DNA of 64,000 nt from Leuctra nigra. Taxonomy: Eukaryota > Arthropoda > Insecta > Plecoptera > Leuctridae. Below, in pieces: positions 1 through 11,777 of this stretch. The translations under genes and the position numbers were made by a program. The notes under the pieces are model-generated. The model had not been told where the DNA came from, did not search any database, and saw nothing but the letters and a program-made list of their open reading frames with translations. Location: contig OW203769.1 of NCBI GenBank assembly GCA_934045905.1, positions 13,733,705-13,797,704 on the forward strand, read 5' to 3'. Each line of letters starts with the position of its first letter. Positions within the stretch are counted from its first letter, which is position 1.

Positions 1-1200
1 CGGAAGTCCAATTCTCGATTCTGCGTTTTGGAATGATAAAGCTGTATCAAGTACCATTTGTCAACAAATACAGTTTTCCTACTGAGCTGAGGTAATCTCT
101 TATACAATTACAAATTGGATCAAATCTGAGCTCATCTCACGAATCATTTAAATGGAATTCCGCCCTTCTACCTCTGAGGTGTCATTTTATTCCACCGATC
201 CAATTTAAGCGTCCATGTACTGGGGGTTTTCAGGAATGCTAATTATCAAAAAAAAGAAATAAGAAAGTAAAATGACTAGAAAAGTGACTAATTTACAAGT
301 TTGAACAGATTTGGAAGACGTCAAAAGTGTGCTTAGAAACAAAAAATCTGAGGCATTCAGATTTATCGACTCCCCAACGGAGCCTTTTGTGTGGATTCTA
401 TACTCGTCCATGGCAACTCGCCAGACCAAACTTAAAAAAAAAAAATTAACAAAGTCCCCATCCGTCATGCGGGATAATCCTGACAATCTGCTCCCTCCCA
501 GATCCCCGTGATCCTCAGGACTCCGGGAAGAACTTCATCAACCCCCTCCCCGCGGGTGGGTTCGCGCCCCCCGACGCCGGGGGATCAGCGACGACGACGG
601 CGGTGATTTATCTCCATACACGCGCCGTCGCCATGGATATTGTTTATCGCCGGAGACATTAGACGAGGGCGAGGAAGTCGGCGAGCAAATTAACATTTAA
701 TTATACCACGCCCGTTAGAGTCGATGCGTTCGATGTCGCATTCGGATTCATGAGTGAGGCGTTACAGATTTCAAATTCAAATCGTCGCATTTAAACGTTC
801 CATTTGGTTAGTGTGATTTTCCATATCAAATTCAAATCATCCATGAATTATCGGAACGTTCCATATTTTTCAAATTTCCATAAGACATTCCAATTTCACA
901 TTCGAATTCATTTCATCCCGAAAATGTTCTATATTTTCAATCCATCTAGTCGGGCGCTAGCTCGACGCTGCCAAGCACCGCTCTAATACAACGTGCGAGC
1001 TACTACCAGACTTATACTGCAAGCGCTTCGGGCCCGATTTCGGGGTGTCAGTACGCATGCAAGCATTTAGAAATGAAAGTTGAAAACCATGGTTATCGGG
1101 TATATTTAGCCACCTGACAACACCTAACCAAATATCAAAGTGCTGCGATCATCCCTTCGGGGTGAATTTTGGGCCTCAAACATGCAAGGATTGACTTTCA
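1..1200. other. Non-coding stretch with one GC-rich island
   Basis: No convincing gene is visible. Positions about 530-690 are much richer in G, C and CpG than the surroundings and could be a promoter or an isolated exon. A short plus-strand reading frame there contains a good Kozak context (GCCATGG near 632) but ends after nine codons. Positions 770-945 hold degenerate copies of a motif around AACGTTCCAT followed by TTCAAATTCAAAT, which recurs at 5570-5890. Confidence 0.4.
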
Positions 1201-1201
1201 T

Positions 1202-1242
<41 letters not shown>

Positions 1243-1243
1243 G
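1201..1243. repeat. (GTTA)n microsatellite
   Basis: About ten uninterrupted copies of the tetranucleotide GTTA are seen directly. Confidence 0.95.
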
Positions 1244-1534
1244 CACGGTCAATTTGTTTGCCCCTCTCCACAGGTTGAACGGTTTGTCCTAGAGAGTTGA
1301 AATTTGGCAGAGACATAGAGTCATATTTATAGCAGTGCCCTTTGAAAGAAAATCTGAAACATTTTGACCGGAAGTGAAGTTATTACAATTTTAAATTTTA
1401 AATATGTTAAAAGTCAAACGGGTCCATCGAGAGTTTTGAAATTTGGCAACAATAAAGACAATGTATTGCTAGACACTCCACTTCAAGAAAAATCAATAAA
1501 TTTAAACCGGAAGTGGGAAAATTATCAATATTTA

Positions 1535-1680
1535 CGTTCCGCCCTTCTTCTTTGATACACTAAACAGCGGCTCTAATTCCCATCGGACTGATAGCTCATG
1601 TTAGGAAGGCAGCTGGCTTCGACATCTGCATAACACGTTCGATTCCCGATCCCGGAAAACTTTTTTTTTCATATATTATT
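1535..1680 (+). repeat. tRNA-derived SINE-like unit
   Basis: The unit starts with CTTCTTCTTTGATACACTAA and carries a Pol III B-box-like GTTCGATTCCC at about 1640, followed by a T-run. The same leader and a related B box recur in the two tandem copies at about 1855-1975 and 2805-2920, so these are three members of one family. Confidence 0.5.
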
Positions 1681-1738
1681 TTTTAATTTGTATAAGCGAT
1701 GATACCTTCATGGATATATATTCAAATAAGAGGTCCAG

Positions 1739-3620
1739 GGATGCTGTGAAGATCATCAATAGACCGAAACATCGCAATCGCGGCACGCCAGTTGCCATCG
1801 TGAACACTGAAGTTATCAGGGAATCAGGAATTGCGCACGTCGTTTTACGCTCCACCTTTCTTCTTTGATATACTACACAGGTTTATATTTCAGTGTGGCG
1901 AATTGGCTCGGTCACATGAGGCAAGTGACTTCGATCACGGCGTTGCCGGATTCGATCCCCGTAACAAACGTTTTATTTTTTATCTTTTTATTTACTTAAA
2001 AAATGTTTAACCTTCTTGTGTATATATTCAAAATGTTAATCCGAATACATTCAACGATTACATAGCTACTCTTTTTAATATTATACTCATTGGACTCTAG
2101 TAATGATTGTCAATGTACACGTTGTACGTAAAGTTGTGCAATAAAACAATTCGTGGTCATGCTAATCAACAGAATCTTGGTGGCTCAGTTACTAAACTAG
2201 AAACCACACAAAAAAGGTTCCATTACTGGGTGCATAAGGTTGTCACAGCTTTTAATTTATCCGAATTATTTAATTATGTAAAATTCAGTTAATTAAGTAA
2301 ATAGTAAAATTCAGTGAAGGCTCCATAACTAATATTCAGAGTATTAGGTGTTTACAACTTTTCATTTGTCACACTTATTTAATTATTTAAAATAGAGTTA
2401 ATTTGTCAATATTGGTGGCTCAACAAGAAACAAGAACAACACGAAACAAGAAACCACACAAAAAGGCTCCATTACGTGCATCCATTACGTGCATTAGGTT
2501 CTAAAATTAATTTAATTATTTTAATTATGCTAATTTGTCAATCTTGATGGCTCAGTTACGAAACAATAAACCACACAAAAAGGCTCCATTACTAGGTATA
2601 TTAGGTGCTCTTTGCTCCTAATACTCTAAGAGACTAATGCTCTGGTGCTCTGGTACATTTTTAATAAATGAGACTACCAATGGATGCTGTGAAGATCATC
2701 AATAGACAGAAACATCGCCATCGCGGCACGCCGGTTGCCATCGTGAACAGTGAAGATATCAGGGAAACAGGAATTGCGCACGTCGTTTTACGCTCTACCT
2801 TTCTTCTTTGATATACTACACAGGTTTAATTTCAGTGTGGCGAATTGGCTCGGTCACATGAGGCAAGTGACTTCGATCACGGCGTTGCCGGGTTCGATCC
2901 CCGTAACAAATGTTTTATTTTTTTATCTTTTTCTTTACTTAAAAAATGTTTAACCTTCTTGTGTATATATTCAAAATGTTAATCCGAATACATTCAACGA
3001 TTACATAGCAACTCTTTTTAATATTATACTCATTGGACTCTAATAATGATTGTCAATGTACACGTTGTAAGTAAAGTTGTGCAATAAAACAATTCGTGGT
3101 CATGCTAATCAACAGAATCTTGGTGGCTCAGTTACTAAACTAGAAACCACACAAAAAAGGCTCCATTACTGGGTGCATAAGGTTGTCACAGCTTTTAATT
3201 TATCCGAATTATTTAATTATGTAAAATTCAGGTAATTTAGTAAATAGTAAAATTCAGTAAAGGCTCCATTACTAATATTCAGTGTATTACGTGTTTACAA
3301 CTTTTCATTTGTCACACTTATATATTATTTAAAATAGAGTTAATTTGTCAATATTGGTGGCTCAACAAGAAACAAGAACAACACGAAACAAGAAACCACA
3401 CAAAAAGGCTCCATTACGTGCATCCATTACGTGATCACAACTTTAAGTTTCTAAAATAAATTTAATTATTTTAATTATGCAAATTTGTCGATCTTGATGG
3501 TTCAGATACGAAACAAGAAACCACACAAAATGGCTCCATTACTAGGTTTATTAGGTGTTTACAACTTAGTAAAAATTATTTCATTATTTCAGATGTTGTA
3601 ATCTGTCAATCTTAGAAGCT
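1739..3620. repeat. Tandem duplication, two copies of about 943 bp
   Basis: The block starting GGATGCTGTGAAGATCATCA at 1739 begins again at 2682 and is near-identical for about 850 bp. Each copy holds a tRNA-like SINE head (B box GGTTCGATCCCC at about 2890 in copy 2, with one mismatch in copy 1). It also holds degenerate sub-repeats around AAACCACACAAAAAGGCTCC (about 2200, 2450, 2575, 3145, 3400, 3520). Short open frames inside are not coding. Confidence 0.85.
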
Positions 3621-4829
3621 CGGTTACAATAAACAAGAAACTACACTAAATGGTCCATGATAATTAATGGAAATCTGTGGGTATGAGAGATTTAAATTTC
3701 ATTTCATCATCCAACAATGCTTACGTTAAAAAGTTATAATAATAAAACGCTTTTAAATTGTCATGATTTATTTCCAAACTGTGAGTCAAAGTCTCATCAA
3801 GTGACATTGTTTAATGGAAATAAATGAAACTGAAACTGATGTTCCTCCTAATCTGACACTAATAAAATAAACATTGGTTTTGATGCGAACGTTATATACG
3901 AAAGTGGTCTGGCTTGTTTACATCGGCAATACAATAATATTCTTCAAGTATCTAGGCAATAGCACGAAGTTGTTTCCTGGTTTGAAAATATGAAAATATT
4001 ATCTTCCACAGCTACATCACAAAACAATATAATAATCACTAAATAAGATCAGTGGACTAATTAAAATGCAAGCTCGATAACTGTTTACAAGTATCTATAG
4101 AAGAAGACAACAATACTAAATGGACATCGATCGTATTTGCCATGAACAAACAAATGTAAACATTAAGTTGACCTGACAGGGAGAGGCAGAGAGGTGGAGA
4201 TGCCAGGTATAGGCCGGCCCATGCTATCCGTGTACATAGGCGAGTAAGGCGGGTAGCGTAAATTTCATCACCCGTCATACTCCTTCCCACCAGCACTATA
4301 AACACCAGGTGGCTCAGCTAGTTAATCTTAACTAAGTTCCTTTTAAGTTACATTGCCTTCCAAAAACCATCCGGATTTTATTTAAAATGTGTTGTAAACA
4401 TCTGTAAGCCTGCACGCTTTACCAATTGAGTTTATACTTCGGAACTTTGACATAAAAGAGTGAACATGGGAGAATTTAAAAATGAGGAAACGCATTTGCA
4501 ATCATCTTTCGTGTACCTTTCAGTTTACCTAGTGGCGACAAATACGCGTTTTACGAGATGAACGCACAAATTCCGGTTTACACCGGAACAATACACCTAC
4601 AATTTACGTTATTCACATGACTCAAAGCTGTGAACTTTTAACAAATTGTAATTTGATATAACTCAAATTCAACCAAAAGAAATGGACCCTTTTGTTATAC
4701 TAACTTCGGAACTATTGAAATAAAAACAGAAAACTTTAGACAAGAAGTGACGTTGTTGGCGTTAACTGTAATGATAGGTAACACTTAATGATCAGTGAAA
4801 GCTGCTATAAACTTATACCCCATATGACA
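3621..4829. other. AT-rich sequence, nothing identified
   Basis: No long reading frame, RNA gene or element end could be recognised on either strand. Confidence 0.5.
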
Positions 4830-5560
4830 TGTTGTACAAAAACAAAAACTTGTAAAAAAAACTGCCAAGCACCTTCCCACTTAAAACAATTGAGATCTAA
4901 AAGAAGGGCCAAGCAATAATATATTGTTTAAACATTTTCGCACTTAAAATTCGTGAAATCATTTCGCCCAGTTACTGCCGCCAAGCACAACACTAAAAAC
5001 CTAATGTTGTGTCCAAATTTGAAGAATACAATCTAAGTGAACCATCATTGTAAATTTAACAAAATTATAAAAATTAAAAACGACTTCAAAATAAATTTAA
5101 AATTGAAATTAAAAAAATTAAAAATAAAGCTTGGCGCATTGAATTTGCACCGACCATATTGTAGACTTCCTCTATCTTCTTCCTACTTTCTGTCTTTCTT
5201 CGGCTCCTTTATCGTCATCTTCTTTCTTATGTTGCCTTCTTCTTGACACAATGCGCCTAGCTTTCTTTTTATTTTTTTTAATTTCAATTTTAAATTTATT
5301 TTGAAGTCGTTTTTAATTTTTATAATTTTGTTAAATTTACAATGATGGTTCACTTAGATTGTATTCTTCAAATTTGGACACAACATTAGGTTTTTAGTGT
5401 TGTGCTTGGCGGCAGTAACTGGGCGAAATGATTTCACGAATTTTAAGTGCGAAAATGTTTAAACAATATATTATTGCTTGGCCCTTCTTTTAGATCTCAA
5501 TTGTTTTAAGTGGGAAGGTGCTTGGCAGTTTTTTTTTACAAATTTTGTTTTTGTACATAT
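4830..5560. repeat. Long near-perfect inverted repeat (hairpin), arms about 300 bp
   Basis: The left arm (about 4830-5143) and right arm (about 5249-5560) are reverse complements with few mismatches. For example, CTGCCAAGCACCTTCCCAC at 4861 pairs with GTGGGAAGGTGCTTGGCAG near 5511. The spacer is about 105 bp. Transcription through it would give a long double-stranded hairpin. It could be a fold-back element. No flanking target duplication was found. Confidence 0.9.
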
Positions 5561-5569
5561 ATTTTACAT

Positions 5570-5895
5570 GCGAATTCATGAAGTCTCGGAACGTTCCATA
5601 ATTTAAAATTAAAATAATCGAAACATGTTACATATTTTCAAATTTGAATTCGTTCTACAACAATGTTCAAATCATTCTCGTTTTGCGTCCGAATTCATTC
5701 CATCGCATCATCGAAAACGTTCCATATTTCAAATTCAAATTATCCCAAAACAAAACTATCAATTTCCGCATTCGAATTCAGCCCATCCCAGAACGTTCCA
5801 TATTTCAAATTATCGCAAAACGTTCCATATTCCCACATTCACAATCCTTTCAATTACAAAACATTCTAATATTTAAATTCGAACTCGTCGCCAAA
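5570..5895. repeat. Degenerate short repeats around AACGTTCCATATTTCAAATT
   Basis: Several imperfect copies of a unit containing GAACGTTCCATATTTCAAAT lie next to the hairpin. Related units are at 770-945. Short plus-strand open frames across it reflect the repeat, not a gene. Confidence 0.55.
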
Positions 5896-6916
5896 AATTC
5901 TGTCACAGTCAATTTGAATACTGTTTCATTCATTTCTCCGGTGTCTTGCGTGGTACTCGTGTTTCCCGCCATCTCGCTGCTGGGCTGGCACGGCCGCCTG
6001 GCTGTCTTGCGAGCGCTGACACGGCCGCCTGAATGTCTGCTTGCGATGCCGCGCACGTCGCTGGCAGTTTGCTCTACGCTCTCAAGAGCAGGCCGACATT
6101 CTTGCACTTGATCGCAGAGTGTGGGACGACGGCCGTTACAGCAATCGATACCACGAGAGGATGTCCACATACACGGGATGCATGTTTAGGTCCTGGCATC
6201 AGTTTTGTCAGCGCAAAATGTTGCAGTGACGCGTACAGGTAAAGTTTTCAGCCCATCGAGAAAATAAGGAACACGACTGACCTCTGGTGGATTCTTTGGT
6301 ACTATCCATAAGGGGGATAATGGAGGATATAAAGGGTTTATTAATGTACAAATAAATGATATAAAATTTGCTTTAGTTGATGGCTGAAGAAGTAAACTTG
6401 TAACTAAAACCAAATTTCATTTGTTTCTCCTTTTTCACTGCCCTATATGGAAACACGAACATCAAAATGAAAAAGTGTATAAAAAGTTTCCTGCCAGAAG
6501 TGGCGCCATCACGTATCGCTTATTTGTTCGAATACTCGATCTCTGATAACCAGAGAATGATAGGAAAACGGTAACGGAGCAAAATGTAAACTTGTTCCAT
6601 CTTCGTTCAGTTCGCGTAATGGGGTTGTTCACGCAAAACTATTAGAACGCTGCTGTTCTAATCGTCCGGGAGAGAGCCAATCAAAATGCATCTAGCGGAA
6701 TGGAAGGTTTTTAAACCTTGGCGGGAGTTTGATTCAGAGATCTTGGATTCAGAGACCAACCAATCAGAGAGAGACTCCTCCAATGCCGCTAGCGCTGCGA
6801 GTGAGAGCAAATGGCAGTGAACAACCTCATTGAACAGTTTTTGCTGTCCACAAGCTCAGTCTTCTTCACAATTTTAAACGACAAGACGGATTATGAGTTT
6901 GATGTTGATGCACTTA
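5896..6916. other. Unassigned, with a GC-richer patch at 5935-6240
   Basis: The patch at 5935-6240 is higher in GC and open in several frames for 60-150 codons, but it has no recognisable domain. It could be a decayed transposon fragment. The remainder shows nothing supportable. Confidence 0.35.
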
Positions 6917-7042
6917 GGGCCGGTTTTTGTACCTCTTGCAAAAGTTAGCTATCGGATGAAATAAATGTAAAATGAGCTGCTTGCTAACTTAATCCGTTAG
7001 CTAGCATCAAGAACTTTAGCAAGAGGTACAAAAACCGGCCCG
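6917..7042. mobile_element. Short MITE with inverted ends GGGCCGGTTTTTGTACC
   Basis: About 126 bp bounded by perfect inverted repeats of roughly 23 bp that begin GGGCCGGTTTTTGTACCTC. The flanks are TTA and GTA, so a 3-bp duplication would carry one mismatch. The superfamily is not assigned. Confidence 0.7.
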
Positions 7043-7275
7043 TAGTAGCAAAAACGTTCCAACATTCTAGATTACCGCGAACTGAAATGTTTTCACAACC
7101 AAAGGAAAATACCTAACTTTTACCAAATACCTGGTTGGTTGTAACTGTTGTAACTCCAGACATTTAAATTATTACCATCATATTTGATGGACTGCCGAAA
7201 CTACACAGATGACAGCAGAGGCGATCAAACCTTTTCTTAAAATAGCGTAATAATCGTTCGGCTTAGCCAATAGGC

Positions 7276-7723
7276 CAGGAGTCGGCAACCTTTTTTGGTG
7301 AAGGAACCATTTTCCCAAAATTAAATAAATTATATAATTATGGGAGCCGCAGTTGAGGCAATCAAATATAATACACCGAAAATAATACATTGTATTAAGA
7401 TAATTTTATTCTGATTTTGACCAAGATCCCCAGTTGATGGCCCGCAGGGCGTTTTTTTTAGAATTTCAACAATTTTTAAAAGTGATTCTAGGACTAGAAA
7501 AGAACAAATTGAATCAACTAACCTTCCAACTGTTCCCCGCAGGGCGTTTTTTTTTAGAATGTCAACAATTTAAAAGTGATTCTAAACTTGATCAAATAAT
7601 ATTCCAATTGTTGCCCAGCAGGGCGATTTTTTCTATATTTAAAATCTTTCGACTCCAGATCTTTATTTAAATTATAAAGAGCCATTCAAGAACCACCAAG
7701 GAGCCGCTGGTTGCCGACACCTG
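7276..7723. mobile_element. Non-autonomous hAT element
   Basis: The terminal inverted repeats CAGGAGTCGGCAACC and its imperfect complement at the right end (GGTTGCCGACACCTG) are flanked by an exact 8-bp duplication, CAATAGGC (7268-7275 and 7724-7731), which is diagnostic of hAT. Inside are sub-repeats containing CCCGCAGGGCG. A related partial copy starts at 54244. Confidence 0.9.
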
Positions 7724-7734
7724 CAATAGGCTAT

Positions 7735-7975
7735 CATGCCTGTACTTCGAAAAGAAAATGAATTTCGTTTCTCGTCTGGCGGAAAAGTATCGGACTAGAA
7801 TGGTGGCTCGGGAAGTAAAGTCTTGCACTCCGGAGGTCTCCGCCGTCCTGACAGCATAAAGATTTCCCTCAGTCGACAGGCAAATAGGCAACGTCCTTCC
7901 CCTTCCCACCATCCAACTCAATCAATAATCGTCCGTCGCCATTAGCCTAGCTGCAGAACAGTGTGACGTATCAAT
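7735..7975 (+). repeat. SINE fragment related to the 10153 SINE
   Basis: It shares CCCTCAGTCGACAGGCAAAT and CCGTCGCCATTAGCCT with the full SINE at 10153-10450, but the tRNA-like head is degraded. Confidence 0.65.
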
Positions 7976-8022
7976 CAAGGTGAATGGAATTGCCCTTGGC
8001 GACGTCTAGCATTACGTTGTGT

Positions 8023-8684
8023 AAGGTGGTGCAAGCGAGAGCGATTTTGCTGCTTGTTAGACACTCTGCACACGATGGAGTCGAAATGGGTTGACGAAAT
8101 GATTTGAAATTTTAATCATGATTAGATAAAAGACAGACCTAGGGCTGGTCTTTCAATACTGCTAAACCAGTACCTAGTTAAGTTCTGATCGGCCATTCGA
8201 GGATTGTCATTGGTTGTTGCCATGACAATATAGTCCTAATTGACTGTTTAAAAGTTAGCAAGGCATTGAAAGACCGGCCCTTGGGGTTGTAACTTGGTAC
8301 ATTTTTAATTTTTTGCTTCGTTAATTAGTAATAATTAGTAATTTTTTTTTTTAAATTAGCTATTTTCTTGTCTCGCTGTATGCCGTATGAAATTTAATTT
8401 TAAAAATGTGCCAACTGCCAAGTGATAGCCTTAAGTTTTTCTTCTGTCTAAATATGATTAAAATTTGAGATCATTATGGTCTCCAATCGTATCGGAAATT
8501 TCATAGTTGTGCGCGGTTTTGTTGAATCACCGGCGCCTAATTAACAAGGCACGAAGCAAAATTGAAAAAGTGCTACTACCAATCAGACTGATCACGTAAA
8601 CATCCTAGCAAAGTTACACCCACTTATGAAACAATTATTCTCTCTCAATTCGCTTCAACGGCCGAGCTCTTGCACCCCCATAAC
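8023..8684. mobile_element. TTAA-type MITE with a second MITE inserted
   Basis: This is a degenerate copy of the family also found at 47602-50649. Its ends carry GGTGCAAG, and the interior shares CAATCAGACTGATCA and GACGAAATGATTTGAAAT with that copy. A separate MITE sits inside at about 8150-8285, with ends GGGCTGGTCTTTCAAT and ATTGAAAGACCGGCCC. Confidence 0.6.
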
Positions 8685-8799
8685 GGCTGTACTTCTATCT
8701 TGTACGGAGCGACGTAGTCTGGTATTACTGACAGGCATCACATCAGCTACGGCAAGAAGAGCTCTCTTCTTCAATCATGTATGCCTCGCTGCTGTCTGT

Positions 8800-10055
8800 C
8801 ACATTGTTATCGACTTTCGCGAGCCCCAAACACAGTCGTTGACAAGAGCGTATCATCACCACGGAGAAGCTCGAGCAACGGCCATGACCGGCATCTTGGC
8901 GAGATCTTGCCACGATCGTCAAGGTCACATTGTTATCGACTTTCGCGAGCCCCAAACACAGTCGTTGACAAGAGCGTATCATCACCACGGAGAAGCTCGA
9001 GCAACGGCCATGACCGGCATCTTGGCGAGATCTTGCCACGATCGTCAAGGTCACATTGTTATCGACTTTCGCGAGCCCCAAACACAGTCGTTGACAAGAG
9101 CGTATCATCACCACGGAGAAGCTCGAGCAACGGCCATGACCGGCATCTTGGCGAGATCTTGCCACGATCGTCAAGGTCACATTGTTATCGACTTTCGCGA
9201 GCCCCAAACACAGTAGTTGACAAGAGCGTATCATCACCACGGAGAAGCTCGAGCAACGGCCATGACCGGCATCTTGGCGAGATCTTGCCACGATCGTCAA
9301 GGTCACATTGTTATCGACTTTCGCGAGCCCCAAACACAGTAGTTGACAAGAGCTCATCACCACGGAGAAGCTCGAGCAACGGCCATGACCGGCATCTTGG
9401 CGAGATCTTGCCACGATCGTCAAGGTCACATTGTTATCGACTTTCGCGAGCCCCAAACACAGTAGTTGACAAGAGCGTATCATCACCACGGAGAAGCTCG
9501 AGCAACGGCCATGACCGGCATCTTGGCGATATCTTGCCACGATCGTGAAGGTCACATTGTTATCGACCATCGCGAGCCCCAAACACAGTAGTTGACAAGA
9601 GCTCATCACCACGGAGAAGCTCGAGCAACGGCCATGACCGGCATCTTGGCGAGATCTTGCCACGATCGTCAAGGTCACATTGTTATCGACTTTCGCGAGC
9701 CCCAAACACAGTCGTTGACAAGAGCTCATCACCACGGAGAAGCTCGAGCAACGGCCATGACCGGCATCTTGGCGAGATCTTGCCACGATCGTCAAGGTCA
9801 CATTGTTATCGACTTTCGCGAGCCCCAAACACAGTCGTTGACAAGAGCTCATCACCACGGAGAAGCTCGAGCAACGGCCATGACCGGCATCTTGGCGAGA
9901 TCTTGCCACGATCGTGAAGGTCACATTGTTATCGACTTTCGCGAGCCCCAAACACAGTAGTTGACAAGAGCGTATCATCACCACGGAGAAGCTCGAGCAA
10001 CGGCCATGACCGGCATCTTGGCGATATCTTGCCACGATCGTGAAGGTCACAAGGT
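8800..10055. repeat. Minisatellite, about 10 copies of a 126/123-bp unit
   Basis: Near-identical units begin CACATTGTTATCGACTTTCG at 8800, 8926, 9052 and so on. Some units lack 3 bp (GAGCTCATCACC instead of GAGCGTATCATCACC), so every length stays a multiple of three. This keeps frames open on both strands, up to 435 codons on the minus strand. I see no start context, splice sites or domain that would make any of these a gene. Confidence 0.95.
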
Positions 10056-10152
10056 CCTAACATGACTTTTCAGCAGTGTGCTTCACCAGTGGAATTCGCA
10101 GCGTTGAGCATCGAGGCGATAATTTTAATTTAAGTCGATTTCAAAGATAAAA

Positions 10153-10450
10153 CGGAACAGGTTGGGTGAGTGGTTAACGCTCTGAACTTGTATTCCGGAG
10201 GCCCGGGTTCGATTCCCGCGGCCGTCCTTCCTGACTGGGTTTTTTTTCGTGGTTTTCCCGGGTTTTCCCTCAGTCGACAGGCAAATGCTGGGAAGGTACC
10301 CTACTAATAGGCCACGACCGCCTCCTTCCCACCTTCCATCCTTACCTACTCTTCACCATCATCTCCCAATCATCATCATAATCATCCATCCGTCGCCATT
10401 AGCCTCGCTACAGAACAATGCGACGTTAAGCCCCAGACAAAAAAAATATT
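10153..10450 (+). mobile_element. tRNA-derived SINE, complete
   Basis: The head has A-box-like GTGAGTGGTTAACGC and B box GGGTTCGATTCCC. The body has CCCTCAGTCGACAGGCAAAT and the tail ends in an A-run. It is flanked by the 9-bp duplication AAGATAAAA (10144-10152 and 10451-10459), which supports LINE-driven retroposition. Confidence 0.88.
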
Positions 10451-10649
10451 AAGATAAAAATTGATGGAATTGCTTAATTCTGGTCACAATAATTGCAATG
10501 CACTTTGTTCACTATCTGACCATTATTTTATGTGTAACTAGGTATCTTGAAAAACTTTTGCAAACTGCTTTGGATTATATTTAAAAACAATATAAGTATA
10601 ATACCTAAATTATGAAGTAGAGAGAGTGGGCGCGATTGAGATTAAGAGT

Positions 10650-11010
10650 GGATTGGCTATAGCCAATAAGGCTGATGGCTACAAGATTGATGCTGGGGCT
10701 GGAGCCAAGATTGCTTTGGCTAGAGCCGAACAGGCTTGGGACAGGCTAAAGCCAAAAAGACTTTGGCGCAGCAACCAAGAAGGCTGAGAGGAGAGTACAG
10801 AATGCTCTGGTTAGCCAAAAAGGCTACAGCTATAACTAGGGAATAGCCAAAAAGGCTAAATAGCACAATGTTACCGTGACTAACCAAGAATAACTCTGGC
10901 CTGACCAAAGCTAAAAAGGCTACAGCTAGGACCAGATAATAGCCAAAAAGGCTGAGAGGACATAATGTTGTCGTGGCTCGAGCCAAGAAGGCTGCGAGCC
11001 GAAGCAAGAT
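10650..11010. repeat. Degenerate array of AGCCAAAAAGGCT units
   Basis: The near-palindromic motif AGCCAAAAAGGCT (and AGCCAAGAAGGCT) recurs at least eight times. It is partly organised at about 105 bp and sits immediately downstream of the FERM exon's splice donor. The open frames across it are repetitive and not thought to be coding. Confidence 0.7.
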
Positions 11011-11024
11011 GGCGAGCCTCTTAC

Positions 11025-11201
11025 CTGCACTTGGAACATGGTAATGGAGTCGTCGAGCATCTGCACGCGCACCGCCAGCATCTTGCCGCCTTTCTTGGGG
11101 GTGGCGGGGGGTGTGCGCGCACCGCCGTCCACCCCCGCGGGGGTGCTGTGCGAGTGCGGCAGCTTCATCGAGCCAGCGCGGCTGCCGCGCTCCGAGTCCA
11201 T
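11025..11201 (-). CDS. First coding exon of a FERM-domain protein (FARP-like)
   Basis: Read on the minus strand, this is a 59-codon exon starting MDSERGSRAGSMKLPHSHS and ending in KMLAVRVQMLDDSITMFQVQ, followed by a consensus splice donor (CAG|GTAAGA) at 11024. The basic, Pro/Thr-rich leader and the VRVQMLDD strand resemble the start of the FERM domain in FARP/FRMD7-type proteins, which link membrane proteins to actin and, in FARP, activate Rho-family GTPases. The exon ends in phase 0. The ATG at 11201 is in good context but could be internal if an upstream exon exists. I could not identify the next exon in 1-11000, so it probably lies beyond the left edge behind a long intron. The FERM assignment is moderate and the FARP assignment weaker. 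Confidence 0.6.
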
Positions 11202-11777
11202 CGTCTCACCACCACGCGGCGCTGGTTACCATCATCTGCAACACAAGAGATCATGAGGCCCGGCGTTACCCGTGCATCGCAGCTTCATCGCCCGGCGTTG
11301 CCCGTGCGTGGCAGCTTCATCGAGCCATCCTCTCACCACCACGCGGCGCTGGTTACCATCATCTGGAACACAAGAGATCATGAGGCCTGGCGTTGCCTGT
11401 GCATCGCAGCTTCATCGCCCGGCGTTGCCCGTGTGTGGCAGCTTCATCGAGCCATCCTCTCACCACCACGCGGCGCTGGTTACCATCATCTGGAACACAA
11501 GAGATCATGAGGCCTGGCGTTGCCTGTGCATCGCAGCTTTATCGCCCGGCGTTGCCCGTGCGTGGCAGCTTTATTGAGCCATCCTCTCACCACCATGCGG
11601 CGCTGGTGACCATCATCTGCAACACAAGAGATCATGAGCGTTGCCCGTGCATCGCAGCTTCATCGCCCGGCGTTGCCCGTGCGCGGCAGCTTCATCGAGC
11701 CATCCTCTCACCACCACGCGGCGCTGGTTACCATCATCTGGAACACAAGAGATCATGAGGCCCGGCGTTGCCTGTGC
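11196..11777. repeat. Minisatellite of 127-bp units derived from the FERM exon edge
   Basis: Five copies of GCTGGTTACCATCATCTG occur at 11221, 11348, 11475, 11602 and 11723. Spacing is 127 bp, except the last at 121 bp. Each unit also contains GGCAGCTTCATCGAGCC and TCTCACCACCACGCGGCG, which match the adjoining exon (11159-11221), but the exon-specific stretch between them is deleted. The array therefore appears to have expanded from the exon's 5' end. Confidence 0.88.

Noticed and set aside
8743..10050. 435-codon minus-strand ORF and overlapping plus-strand ORFs
   Set aside because: They follow from a 126-bp repeat whose length is a multiple of three. Frames are open on both strands and no domain or splice signal is present.
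8800..10055. CRISPR-like regular repeat
   Set aside because: The whole 126-bp unit is conserved with no variable spacers, and the sequence is eukaryotic. It is a minisatellite.
10165..10235. tRNA gene on the plus strand
   Set aside because: It is the head of a SINE with a conserved body, A-rich tail and 9-bp target duplication.
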